NCBI GenBank assembly: GCA_050701635.1
Contig: JBOGDF010000150.1
Location: 1 to 12,720, forward strand
DNA from: WHSM01 sp050701635
GTDB taxonomy: Bacteria > Actinomycetota > Actinomycetes > Mycobacteriales > Micromonosporaceae
DNA length: 12,720 nucleotides
Direction of reading: 5' to 3'
Shown here: one piece after another, positions 4,848 through 12,719 of the stretch
Layout: every line of letters begins with the position of its first letter
How positions within the stretch are numbered: position 1 is the first letter of the stretch
Translations under genes and position numbers: made by a program
Notes under the pieces: generated by a model
Told to the model about the DNA's origin: nothing
What the model saw: only the letters and a program-made list of their open reading frames with translations
Database searches by the model: none

Positions 4848-7800
4848 CACAGCCCCGCGTCGTCGGACCGGTCCGGTTTCGCCGCCGGCGCCCGCATCGG
4901 CGGCAGCGCGGCATCCACCGGGGAACGGGCCCGCCCGTCCCACTCCCAACGGGACACGTGTACGGCGTCGATGCCTTCCCGGCGTACCAGATGACAGATC
5001 GCCAGCCCGGGCACCGTGGGGTAGCAGCCCCACTCCCGTTCGCTGGTGAGCACGTAGTCGAGGTCGAACGCGGCGAGCAGCCCGAGCGTCTTGGCGCGGG
5101 CGTCGTCGTCCACCCCCGCGAACGCCTCGTCCAGCAGCACCAGCCGGGGTGCCGCCGGATGCGCGGAGCGGTAGTGCGCGGAGGCGGCGGCGAACAGCGG
5201 CAGCATCACGGTCAGCGCCCGTTCGCCACCGGAGGCGGGGCCGGTGGCCGACCGCCACTGGCCGTCCTGCCAGCGTTCGATCACGAACCGGTGCCAGTCC
5301 CGGTAGTCCAGCGCGGCGGTGAGATGTTCCAGCCAGGTGCCGTGTTCGTTGCCGGCGCGCTGGGTGGCGATCTGCTGCTGCAGGAACTCGCTGACCGCCG
5401 ACCGGTCCTCGACCGACCACGCGTCGGCCACCTGGCGCAGCAGCCGGCGGCGCGCCTCGGCGAGCCCCGGCGGCCCGTCCGGGCGCGGTTGCCACCGCAG
5501 CCGCAGCCGTACGCCGGTGCTGGTGGGGCGTTCGGCGAGCTCGGTGTTGAGCGCGGCGACCTGGCCCTCGGCGTCGCCGATCAGCTCCTGCAGCTGACTG
5601 GCCACCTCGTTGATCAGGTGCTCCTCGATCACCTCGCGTTCCCTGGCCGACAGCAGCCGGTCCCGGTGCTCGACGTCCTCGGCGAGGATGTCGGCGAGCG
5701 CGCCGGGGCTGCGTTCGGCGCCCTGGTACGTGATCGCCACCACGTACCGGTCGTCGACCAGCTCGGCGTGGGCGTGGTGGCCGTACCTACTCAGCGCCTC
5801 GGCGAGGGCATTGAACGAAGTGGTGATCTCGCGTTGCGTCCGGTCCCACGCCGGGTCGGAGGCGTCGATCTCACTCAAAGCGGTGTCGATCCGGCGGGCC
5901 ATCCGTACCGTCGGGTCCGGCGCCCAGGGCCGGTCCAGGGCCGGCAGCTCCGCGTCGGGCACGGCGGTGTGCAGCAGCCCGGTGGCAGCGAACCGCCGGT
6001 ACGCGGCGACCGAGGCGTCGCGGGTCGCGGTGGCGGCGGCGAGGTCGCCGGCGAGGATCTGCTCCTGCCCTTCGGCCCGGCCGACCCGTGCCCGCGAGTC
6101 CCCCTGTTCGTCTGTCAGCCGCCGCCGCTCGGCTTCCCGCTGCTGGACCTGCCCTGCGAGCACAGCCAGCCGGCGGCGCATCTCCTCCAGGGTGCCGCCG
6201 AGTGCGGCGCGCAGCTCGTCCAGTGCCGCCGTCGCCTCGGCCGCCTCGGTCTCCGCGGTCACCGCCTCCTCGCGTCGCTCGGCGTCCGCCTGCAGGGAAC
6301 GCTCCAGCTCGCCGAGGCTGGCACCGTGGGCAGCCAGCCGGTCGGCGTGCCGGCGGATCTCGGCACACAGCGCGGCGGTCTCGGTGCGGTACCCGGCAAT
6401 TGCCGACGCCACAGTGGACAGTGCCTCGGGATCCGTGGGCAGTCCGAAATCGGCGGCGGCATCGTCCCTGGTCGCGACGGCGTCCCGTTCGGCGGTGGCG
6501 GCCTCGGCGGCGGCGGTTTCAGCTTCGGTCAACCGCGCGGCGTACCGGGCCAGTTCCTGGTCGGCGGCGGTACGCAGCCCGTGGGCGTCCCGCAGCGGCT
6601 GCTCGTCCGGTACGCCGGCCAGCTCGTGCTCCAGCGTCTGCTGCCGCCGCTCGACCAGGGTGAGGGCTTGACCAGCCGTCGCCACCGCGGCATCGGCCGA
6701 CGCGATCAGGGTGTCCAGCTCGACCAGCCGGGCGCGCCTCGCCTGTTCCCGCGCCGCATGCCCGAGGTAGCACGCCGCCGGCTTGGCCCAGGCGCCATGC
6801 GCCGGCCCGAGACGCCACCGACCGGTGCCGTCCACCCAGGCCGGGCAGTCCTGCTCCCCGTACCCGATGCCCGCCAGCACCACCGCCACCGTCTCGTCGC
6901 TGAGCGTCGCGGCAGCCGGATCGGGCCTCGCGGCAGCCGGATCGGGGCGGTCCACCGCCGGTCGCAGCAGCTGCCCGAGGTGTCGTTCGGCCGGCTGGAT
7001 CGCGGTGAGTACGACGTCGTGGCTGTCGAGCAGGCGGCCGTCCGGCAGCAGCCAGGCGTCGAGCAGCCCGGACTGTTCCAGCGCCGCCTCCACCGCGGCC
7101 CGGTCCGCCTCCGGCACCCGGTCGTGGAAGTCGACCACCTGCCACAGTGGTGCTCCGTCACGTACCTGCTGAGCGCGGGCGGGCGACGCCGGCGGGCGCG
7201 GCTGCTCCCCGGACCGCAGCCGGTCCCGCTCCTCGACCAGCTCGGCGCGCTGGGCCTCGGCGTCGGTGAGCCGCACCCGTGCCGCCGCGTGGCCAGCGGC
7301 CAGGGCGGTGCGCGCGAGGGCACCAGCGCGCGCCAGTGCACCGGCGGCGGGATTGTCGCCGGCGAGCGTCTGGACCCATCCGATGAGCTCGTCGAGCACC
7401 TCATCGGCGTCCCGCACGACCGCTTCGGAGAGCCCGTCCAGCTTCTCGCGCCAGGTCTGGACCAGCCCCCCGCCCGCCGCCGTGACCTGCTCCACGGCGA
7501 CTCCCCGGCGTTCTGCCGCGGCGTCCCGCTCGGCGGTGGCTTCGTCCACCGCGCGGCGGGCCTGCCGCAGCGACTCGGCCGCCCGCTGGTACGCCTCCAC
7601 CAGGCCCCGGACATGCGCCACCGCCTCGGCACTGCGATCCGCCAGCGCCGTCGCCTCCGCGCCGAGCGTGAGGGCGACGGCATCCAGCGCTGCCGGCTCG
7701 CCAGCGCCGTCCGGCAGCTCCAGCGGCGTGGTCAGCGCCCGGTGCCGCACCCCGATGCCAGCGGCTCCGGCCGCCTCGTCGGCGGTGGCAACGCCCCGGG

Positions 7801-8977
7801 CGACCCCATCCCGGGTCTCCTGCGCCATACGGTCGGCCCGCTCGCAGGCCGCGCGCCTGGCCCGCACCTCCGCGGCCGCCTGCTCACACAGCCTCCGGGC
7901 CACGGCGGCATGCCGCACGGCGGCGTTCTGCAGCTCCTCGGCACGGCTGAGGTCCTTCAGCTCGGGGCTCTCCCGCAGCTCACGTTCGGCGGCGCGGTCG
8001 GCGGCGAGTGTGCGTTCGGCGCCGGCGAGTCGCTCGGCACCGGTGGCGAGCGCCGCGCGGGCCCGCTCCAGGTCGCCGCGTACCCGACCGAGCTGGGCAT
8101 GCCGATCCTCGTACGTCGACTGTGCGGTACGCAGCTGCTGGCCCTGGCGCCGGGTCAGGATCGCCGCGTACCGGCGGTAGCCCTCCCGGAACCGGTCGAC
8201 GTGGCGGTGGGTGTCGCGCAGCGCGGTGAGCTCCGTACGCTGCTGCTCCAGGTCGTGGAACGCCTCCGCGACATCCTTGAGCACCTCCTCCTCCAGTGGC
8301 GGCAGCGCGTGCGAGAGCGCGGTGGAGAGCAGGTTCTCGTCCGGCTTCTTCGACAGCTGCGGCTGCCGTAGCTGGATCAGCAGGTTGACCAGCGCGTCGT
8401 AGCGGTCGGCCCCGACCCGTAGCAGCCGCTCGTCGACCGCGCGCCGGTACGCCTCGGCCTGCCGGTGGTACACCCGTCCGCCGTCGCCGAGTACGTCGAC
8501 CAGCCGGTCCCGGGTCAGCACCGCGCCACTCTCGCCCACCAGATACAGGTCCACTCCGACCCGCCGGTCGGTGTGGAAGAACCAGTGGTCGGCGATCCCC
8601 TTCCCCGCGACCGCCTTCATGCCGCAGCCCAGGGTCAGGTACTCGGGCCGACCGTCGGCGTCGAGCCGCCCCAACTCCAGCCAGGTGTAGCCGAGCCGCT
8701 CGTCGTACTTCTTGCCGAGCAGCAGATTCCACTCCATCCGCTTGCCGCCGTCGCCGTCCGGCTCCACCCGGTACGCGCTGAGGTTGGCGTCGAGCAGGAA
8801 CGGCAGGGTCAGCGCCAGCACCTTGGACTTGCCGGTGCCGTTGTTGCCGCGCAGCAGCAGGTGCCCGTCGCGGAACCAGAACTCCTCGTAGTCGTAGTAG
8901 AAGATGTCCACCAGACCCGCCCGCTGCGGCTGCCACCGCTCGCGGGTGGGCATCGGCATGGTCACCGGCGTGGTCAC
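4844..8977 (-). CDS. jetC: Wadjet type II SMC-like ATPase JetC (TIGR02680)
   Basis: The motor subunit, 1377 aa, related to MksB/SMC. The N-terminal head has Walker A GNNGTGKS at residues 44-51, after FYYDYEEFWFRDGHLLLRG, a block typical of the family. Ala/Glu/Arg-rich heptad regions at about 230-590 and 745-1075 should form the antiparallel coiled-coil arm. The globular stretch at about 600-745 between them is the hinge. The C-terminal head has the ABC signature SGGERALT at 1249-1256 and Walker B RLVLLDEAFAGVDD from 1278, with catalytic Glu1284. ATP-driven engagement of two heads would extrude DNA loops. Start GTG 8977 overlaps the jetB stop (GTGA), with GGGGGAGA about 6 bases before it. The hinge carries a short internal duplication (PDPAAAR twice). 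The opposite strand has a 1257-codon open frame, a G+C artefact. No frameshift is visible, so the gene looks functional. Confidence 0.95.
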   Translation of the reverse strand: MTTPVTMPMPTRERWQPQRAGLVDIFYYDYEEFWFRDGHLLLRGNNGTGKSKVLALTLPFLLDANLSAYRVEPDGDGGKRMEWNLLLGKKYDERLGYTWLELGRLDADGRPEYLTLGCGMKAVAGKGIADHWFFHTDRRVGVDLYLVGESGAVLTRDRLVDVLGDGGRVYHRQAEAYRRAVDERLLRVGADRYDALVNLLIQLRQPQLSKKPDENLLSTALSHALPPLEEEVLKDVAEAFHDLEQQRTELTALRDTHRHVDRFREGYRRYAAILTRRQGQQLRTAQSTYEDRHAQLGRVRGDLERARAALATGAERLAGAERTLAADRAAERELRESPELKDLSRAEELQNAAVRHAAVARRLCEQAAAEVRARRAACERADRMAQETRDGVARGVATADEAAGAAGIGVRHRALTTPLELPDGAGEPAALDAVALTLGAEATALADRSAEAVAHVRGLVEAYQRAAESLRQARRAVDEATAERDAAAERRGVAVEQVTAAGGGLVQTWREKLDGLSEAVVRDADEVLDELIGWVQTLAGDNPAAGALARAGALARTALAAGHAAARVRLTDAEAQRAELVEERDRLRSGEQPRPPASPARAQQVRDGAPLWQVVDFHDRVPEADRAAVEAALEQSGLLDAWLLPDGRLLDSHDVVLTAIQPAERHLGQLLRPAVDRPDPAAARPDPAAATLSDETVAVVLAGIGYGEQDCPAWVDGTGRWRLGPAHGAWAKPAACYLGHAAREQARRARLVELDTLIASADAAVATAGQALTLVERRQQTLEHELAGVPDEQPLRDAHGLRTAADQELARYAARLTEAETAAAEAATAERDAVATRDDAAADFGLPTDPEALSTVASAIAGYRTETAALCAEIRRHADRLAAHGASLGELERSLQADAERREEAVTAETEAAEATAALDELRAALGGTLEEMRRRLAVLAGQVQQREAERRRLTDEQGDSRARVGRAEGQEQILAGDLAAATATRDASVAAYRRFAATGLLHTAVPDAELPALDRPWAPDPTVRMARRIDTALSEIDASDPAWDRTQREITTSFNALAEALSRYGHHAHAELVDDRYVVAITYQGAERSPGALADILAEDVEHRDRLLSAREREVIEEHLINEVASQLQELIGDAEGQVAALNTELAERPTSTGVRLRLRWQPRPDGPPGLAEARRRLLRQVADAWSVEDRSAVSEFLQQQIATQRAGNEHGTWLEHLTAALDYRDWHRFVIERWQDGQWRSATGPASGGERALTVMLPLFAAASAHYRSAHPAAPRLVLLDEAFAGVDDDARAKTLGLLAAFDLDYVLTSEREWGCYPTVPGLAICHLVRREGIDAVHVSRWEWDGRARSPVDAALPPMRAPAAKPDRSDDAGLW
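6907..6948 (-). repeat. Two 21-bp direct repeats inside the jetC hinge
   Basis: TCGCGGCAGCCGGATCGGG occurs at 6907-6925 and again at 6928-6946, giving a 21-bp period. On the coding strand it encodes PDPAAAR followed by PDPAAAT (about residues 678-691) in a loop within the hinge. The duplication keeps the frame. Confidence 0.8.
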
Positions 8978-10179
8978 TGTTCTCTCCCCCCGGTGAGCAC
9001 CGGCTCGCCGTACCGGTAACGCGCCAGCGCGGGCAGCGGCGAGACCGCCTCGCCATCGTGTTGTGCCAGCCCGAGCGCCACCAGCCGGTCGATCGCGATC
9101 CGGGTCAGCTCGACTTCGCCGCCCGGCTGCGCCGCGGCCTTCCGCCAGTACGCCCGGTGCCGTACCGCCAGCGCCGCGACATGCCGTCGCAGGTCCGCGA
9201 CCGCGACCGGCGCACCCTGCCCGGTTTCCGCCAGGTGTTCGGCGAGGAGCAGCGTCGCGTGGCCGTCGGTGCCCTCGTCCGGCAACTTCAGGTCGGTGGC
9301 CTCGCCGGTCGGATCCACCAGGGCGATGCCCTCGGCGCGCACCTCCGCCACCAGACCGGTCGCCTCAGTGAGCCGGCGGGTGAGGAACGGCCACTGGCTG
9401 GCCAGGTACGCCCGTTCGGGTTCGGAAAGGTCGGCGTAGTACACCACCGGGTCGTCGAGCATGCGTCGTGCCAGGGCATGGCGGAGCTGCCGGTTGCGGG
9501 CCTCCTCGGTGGTCGCCGGCGGGTCCTCGGTCAACGCGGCGAGCCGTCCCGGAAGGTCCGCGGCACCGATCACGGAAGGCCCGCGGCGTACGGTGAGCAG
9601 GCTGGCCAGCACCGGCCGGTTCACGTCGTACAGCGCGTCACCGGTGGCGTTGACGTACGCCTGCTCGTCGCCGGCCACCTTGACCAGCGCGTGCAGCTCC
9701 AGCAGCAGCCGGGACACCGCCACCAGGTCCGCCCGCTCCTCGCGCCGCTCCAGCGTGAATCCGACCCCGGCGGCGGCCAGCTCCGGGGCCGCCGCCAGGG
9801 CGAGGATCCGCTCGGCCAGCCAGCCGAGGGTGACCTGCTTGTCGGCCCGCTCCAGCGCGGCCAGCGCCAGGCAGGTCAACACGTACCTGCGCCGGCTGTA
9901 CGTGACCCGGGCGGCCCCGGCGACCGCGGGCCGGGAGGCGTCGCGCAGCTCCACCGGAGTCTTGCGCAGCCGGGCCACCTCGGTGTCGACCAGCAACGCC
10001 CAGCCGGTCTGGTTGCCGAACCAGTCCCGCAGCCACTCGGCGTGCTTGCGTACCAGCCGGAACATCGCCGGGTCCGGGCCGCGCGGGGTGAGCAGCGGGT
10101 GCCGCAGCAGGGCCCGCAGGGCACGTGCCCGTTCCTCGTCGCGCTGGCTGTCCATCACCTGCGCAAGCGGCCGGGTCAT
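8974..10179 (-). CDS. jetB: Wadjet type II KITE-like subunit JetB (TIGR02678, DUF2398)
   Basis: A 401-aa protein of the DUF2398 family, the MksE/KITE counterpart that binds the kleisin JetA and is thought to contact DNA with its winged-helix domains. Recognisable blocks are ALLRHPLLTPRGPDPAMFRL (about 23-42), LRDWFGNQTGWALLVDTEVA (50-69), the Arg-rich SRRRYVLTCLALAALERADK (95-114), and DDPVVYYADLSEPERAYLAS (242-261). No catalytic motif is expected in this subunit and none is seen. Start ATG 10179 overlaps the jetA stop as ATGA and is preceded by GGCGGGGGAG, a good ribosome binding site formed by the last jetA codons. A second Met at residue 9 is possible but has no such site. The length is normal for the family, the frame is open throughout and GC3 is high. 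Confidence 0.9.
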   Translation of the reverse strand: MTRPLAQVMDSQRDEERARALRALLRHPLLTPRGPDPAMFRLVRKHAEWLRDWFGNQTGWALLVDTEVARLRKTPVELRDASRPAVAGAARVTYSRRRYVLTCLALAALERADKQVTLGWLAERILALAAAPELAAAGVGFTLERREERADLVAVSRLLLELHALVKVAGDEQAYVNATGDALYDVNRPVLASLLTVRRGPSVIGAADLPGRLAALTEDPPATTEEARNRQLRHALARRMLDDPVVYYADLSEPERAYLASQWPFLTRRLTEATGLVAEVRAEGIALVDPTGEATDLKLPDEGTDGHATLLLAEHLAETGQGAPVAVADLRRHVAALAVRHRAYWRKAAAQPGGEVELTRIAIDRLVALGLAQHDGEAVSPLPALARYRYGEPVLTGGREQ

Positions 10180-11771
10180 GCCGACTCCCCCGCCGCCACG
10201 TCCCCCACCGCGATGTCCCCAGCCGGCACGTCTCCCGCCGCCCCGTCTCCCGTCGCCGCCTCGTCTCCCGCCGCCTCGGTAACGGTCAGCATCATGTCGG
10301 GTCCGCGCAGCACGCCGTCCTCGGTGAGGATCTCGGCGGTACGCCCGTCGGCCGGCGGCGAGAGCAGCAACTCAAGTGCACCGTCCGATGTGGTGGTACG
10401 GATCGTCCCGTCCGCGCCGGGAGGGCCGGCCGCCAGGGCGTCTCCCAGCACGGAGAGCAGCAGCCGGAACTCGTCCCCGCCGAGCGGCCCCAGCTCCGAG
10501 AGCCGGATCGGCCGGCCGGTCGCCATCCGCTGCCGTACCCGTTCGGCTTCGGCACGTTCGGCCGCCAACCGTGCCGCCAGCAGCTGCCGCCCGGCGCTGC
10601 GGTCACTGACCCGGGCGGTCTTGCCACGCCGCTGGTACTGCCCGGTGGCGCGCAGCCGCGGGCTGACCGTCACCGGCGGTGCCTGCGCCCACGGGGTGGT
10701 CGCGGGCAGCCGCCGCTGCTGCCAGTCGGCGGTGGTCGCCGGGTCGATCGCCAGATGCCGCGACGAGCTGAGCCCGAACGCCGCCCGCCACAGCCGGTGG
10801 GCGTCGGCGTCGCTGTCGGTCTGCGCGAACCAGCGCGCCAGGGCGCGGAAGTCCGCCGACCGGTCGGTACGCCCGGAACGCCGCTCCTGCAACGTACTCA
10901 CCGTGGTGAGCAACGCCGGGATCGCGGCCCGCGCCCGCTGCCGCAGCAGACTCGCCTGGCTGGGATGGGCCCGGTCCCCGAGGAACCAGGCGTGCAGCCC
11001 GGACCACCGGCTCCGCCACTCGGCCAGCCGCAGCTCGACCGGCGAGGGCCCCTCGTGCTCGGGATCCGGCACCGCGTCCGCGGCCTCCCGCCCCGCCACC
11101 GCCCAGAGCATCCGGTCCGGGTCCAGCCCGTCGATGTCCCGCAGCGTCGCGGCGATCTGCGGCACCCGTACCACCAGGTCACCCACGAACCGCTGGAGAT
11201 AATCGATCAGTCGTTCCTTGTACGCCAGGAACGACTCCTCGTCGACGTCCTGTAGATCGATGGTGCGCTGCAGACTCGACATGAACGCCCCCGCGTTGGC
11301 GGCCAGCCCGTCCAGCAGGGTGGCCAGCTCACGCAGCAGACTGTGCACCACCGCGCCGTCAAACTCGGATTGCGCCACCTGCTCCCGCAGACTCCCCAGC
11401 CGTACCCGGATATCGTCCAACGCCACCGCCTGCAGCTCACCGCGCCGGCCCAGCGCCTCGTCATAGGCCAGCAACGCCACCTCGACCGCCTCACCTTCGC
11501 GGGTGAGCTGGTAGAGGTAACGCGGCCGGTAGAAGTCGTCCACGGTCGCCACCCGGCCGGTATCCGGGTCGGCCCGTAGATTCCCCCACTCTTCGAGGCT
11601 CTTCAGCGCCCCAGAAACCTCTTCCAGTGGTACGCCGAGCACGGACTCAGCAACGTCCTCCGGCCGCAGGTGCACCACGAACCGGCGTTTGGCGTCGACG
11701 AACGAGCGCATCACCGACCGGTAGAGAGCCGACTTGGAGGCGTTCAGATAAGCAAATGGCTGACCTGCCAC
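10176..11771 (-). CDS. jetA: Wadjet type II kleisin-like subunit JetA (TIGR02677, DUF2397)
   Basis: The first gene of the operon, 531 aa, the MksF/kleisin-like bridge that should link JetC heads and recruit JetB. The N-terminus (FAYLNASKSALYRSVMRSFV) and the region to about residue 95 (EDVAESVLGVPLEEVSGALK, FYRPRYLYQLTREGEAVE) look like a winged-helix domain. A helical middle follows (YKERLIDYLQRFVGDLVVRV at about 194-213). A basic segment (RLRATGQYQRRGKTARVSDR) precedes the C-terminal part. The last 32 residues (about 500-531) are a low-complexity acidic tail of AAGDV-like pentads, unlike the conserved core, encoded by 15-bp tandem repeats. Start GTG 11771 has no clear ribosome binding site but lies 6 bases after TAGGGT, so translation may be leaderless. 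The stop overlaps the jetB start (ATGA). Confidence 0.9.
   Translation of the reverse strand: MAGQPFAYLNASKSALYRSVMRSFVDAKRRFVVHLRPEDVAESVLGVPLEEVSGALKSLEEWGNLRADPDTGRVATVDDFYRPRYLYQLTREGEAVEVALLAYDEALGRRGELQAVALDDIRVRLGSLREQVAQSEFDGAVVHSLLRELATLLDGLAANAGAFMSSLQRTIDLQDVDEESFLAYKERLIDYLQRFVGDLVVRVPQIAATLRDIDGLDPDRMLWAVAGREAADAVPDPEHEGPSPVELRLAEWRSRWSGLHAWFLGDRAHPSQASLLRQRARAAIPALLTTVSTLQERRSGRTDRSADFRALARWFAQTDSDADAHRLWRAAFGLSSSRHLAIDPATTADWQQRRLPATTPWAQAPPVTVSPRLRATGQYQRRGKTARVSDRSAGRQLLAARLAAERAEAERVRQRMATGRPIRLSELGPLGGDEFRLLLSVLGDALAAGPPGADGTIRTTTSDGALELLLSPPADGRTAEILTEDGVLRGPDMMLTVTEAAGDEAATGDGAAGDVPAGDIAVGDVAAGESA
10186..10278 (-). repeat. Tandem 15-bp repeats (six units) at the 3' end of jetA
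   Basis: Units lie at 10186-10200, 10201-10215, 10216-10230, 10231-10245, 10246-10263 (18 bp, one codon longer) and 10264-10278, each starting TCCCC or TCTCC on the plus strand. All lengths are multiples of three, so the repeat encodes pentads of the type A-A-G-D-V/E/I. The units differ by several substitutions, so the array is not newly made. Confidence 0.85.
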
Positions 11772-11777
11772 CGCACC

Positions 11778-11783
11778 ACCCTA
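11778..11783 (-). promoter_or_regulatory. Candidate -10 box for leaderless jetABCD transcription
   Basis: TAGGGT on the minus strand fits the TAnnnT -10 pattern and ends exactly 6 bases before the jetA GTG (11771-11769). Transcription would then start at or next to the start codon. Leaderless mRNAs are common in actinobacteria, and no Shine-Dalgarno sequence is seen here. No recognisable -35 lies 16-19 bases upstream. Confidence 0.35.
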
Positions 11784-11904
11784 ACGACCCACTTCCGACG
11801 GCGAGGGCTCCGCACCCGCGTTTCCCACACCGCACCCCTGGTGATCGCGACTTCGGGAACGAACCCGCACATCCGCTCGCTTCTCCGTTCCCCAAACCGC
11901 GATC

Positions 11905-12260
11905 TCACAACGTGCGCGCCGCCAGGCCCCCGAAAGTCCTACCGTTGTGGGCATGGCTGTCGAAGTCGAACAGCACCAGCATCAGGTCTGGAAGTCTCTC
12001 GACGGCCGCCTCCTCGCAGGCCAGATGCCCGGTGACGAAGCCGCGGACCACGCCCATCGAGGCCATCTCGTCCCACGATGCCCGCTCCAACAGCCGCTGC
12101 GTCTTATCCGGGGTCGCGGCGGCTCCACCCGCGTGAAGCAGCAGCCCATCGCCCCCATCAGCTCACCCAGCTTCCCCATAGCCGCCTCGGCCACCATGAC
12201 GACAGCAGCCGCCCCAAGATCCTCTTGCTCCACAACAAGACGATCATGAGGCGGCTGCCT
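11905..12260 (-). pseudogene. Decayed reading frame of unknown function upstream of jetA
   Basis: Two adjacent minus-strand frames look like parts of one former protein. The upstream part (about 12260-12115) reads DRLVVEQEDLGAAAVVMVAE, then AAMGKLGELMGAMGCCFTRV. The downstream part (about 12130-11905) reads ATPDKTQRLLERASWDEMAS, then MGVVRGFVTGHLACEEAAVE and LPDLMLVLFDFDSHAHN. Codon third positions in the second part are mostly G or C, as in true genes here, which speaks against a chance frame. The frame changes near 12100-12130 with no start codon or ribosome binding site for the second part. I do not recognise the family and assign no function. It is oriented like the jet operon and ends about 130 bases before jetA. 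The remaining sequence between 11784 and 11904 shows nothing further. Confidence 0.35.
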
Positions 12261-12295
12261 CCCGTTACAGCACCCTCACGAAGCGAAGATCACGA

Positions 12296-12312
12296 AGTAC
12301 GGCTGCCGTACT
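12296..12312. repeat. Perfect 17-base palindrome beside the right-hand IS remnant
   Basis: AGTACGGC and GCCGTACT flank a single central T, an exact 8-1-8 inverted repeat. CTAG overlaps its right edge (12311-12314). It lies 28 bases beyond the stop codon of the transposase fragment, so it could be the element's outer end, a target sequence, an operator or a terminator stem. The sequence alone does not decide. Confidence 0.6.
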
Positions 12313-12339
12313 AGCCGCATTTTCCGCACCTTGATGTGC

Positions 12340-12645
12340 TTACCCCTCGTTGTGTTCGGGCCAGGGTAGGTCGATGTTGAGCAGGTCGAGGATGGTGCGT
12401 TGGGTGGTGGTGAGTCGGTCCAGGCGGAGCCCGTGGGGCGTGTAGGTGGCGGCGAGTCCTTGGAAGGCGGCGAGGATGTTGCGGCCGGTGGGGCGGGCGG
12501 CGCGGTGTTCGGGGAGCAGTCCGGGTAGCTGCTGGTCGTCGCCGATGGCGTGGCGTAGGTCGGTTTCGATCAGTCCGTAGAGGAGCAGCGCGAGGAGGAT
12601 GTCCCGAGTCCCGTGGAACTTCGGTGGCGGCCCGAGTGTGATCAT
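12340..12645 (-). pseudogene. IS1634/IS4-type transposase, C-terminal fragment
   Basis: A 101-codon frame that matches the last part of IS1634-like DDE transposases as I know them: a hydrophobic helix ending in LLYGLIETDLRHAI, then LPGLLPEHRAARPTGRNILA, AAFQGLAATYT, a GLRLDRLTTTQ block and TILDLLNIDLPW at the end. These correspond to the family's ALIEREVR..., P-T---IL--F and LT--Q--IL-LL positions. No DDE residues lie in this part. ATG 12645 overlaps the stop of an upstream frame as TGATG, so this is either a coupled small ORF or, more likely, a transposase split by a frameshift. The gene points towards the decayed region and the jet operon. The family assignment is from memory of its C-terminal pattern. 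Confidence 0.55.
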
Positions 12646-12719
12646 CAGGCTGCGGTCACGTTGTGATCATCGCATGCGGCAGTGACGTTTTCGGCGATCT
12701 CGGCTTCGAGTGCGGCGCG
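12645..12719 (-). pseudogene. Upstream frame of the IS transposase (enters from right edge)
   Basis: The minus strand reads RAALEAEIAENVTAACDDHN, then VTAA and TGA at 12647-12645. The TGA overlaps the ATG of the next frame by one base. An Ala/Glu-rich helix followed directly by the C-terminal transposase domain fits one protein interrupted by a frameshift. A separate coupled gene cannot be excluded, as only 24 codons are visible. Confidence 0.4.

Noticed and set aside
4848..5495. N-terminal extension of jetD to a start at 5495
   Set aside because: The added 216 residues are Arg/Gly/Pro-rich, lie entirely antisense-like within jetC coding sequence and are absent from the family. GTG 4847 with a GTGA overlap fits.
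4598..8371. 1257-codon open frame on the plus strand opposite jetC
   Set aside because: It is rich in Arg, Pro, Gly and Gln with no domain signature, and jetC on the other strand has full SMC motifs. Long antisense frames are normal at this G+C.
9058..11202. 714-codon plus-strand open frame opposite jetA and jetB
   Set aside because: Low-complexity Arg/Ser/Pro composition, no motif, no ribosome binding site; antisense of two well-supported genes.
11627..12249. Several plus-strand frames of 78-169 codons upstream of jetA
   Set aside because: They overlap jetA or the decayed minus-strand frame, have poor third-position bias and show no ribosome binding sites.
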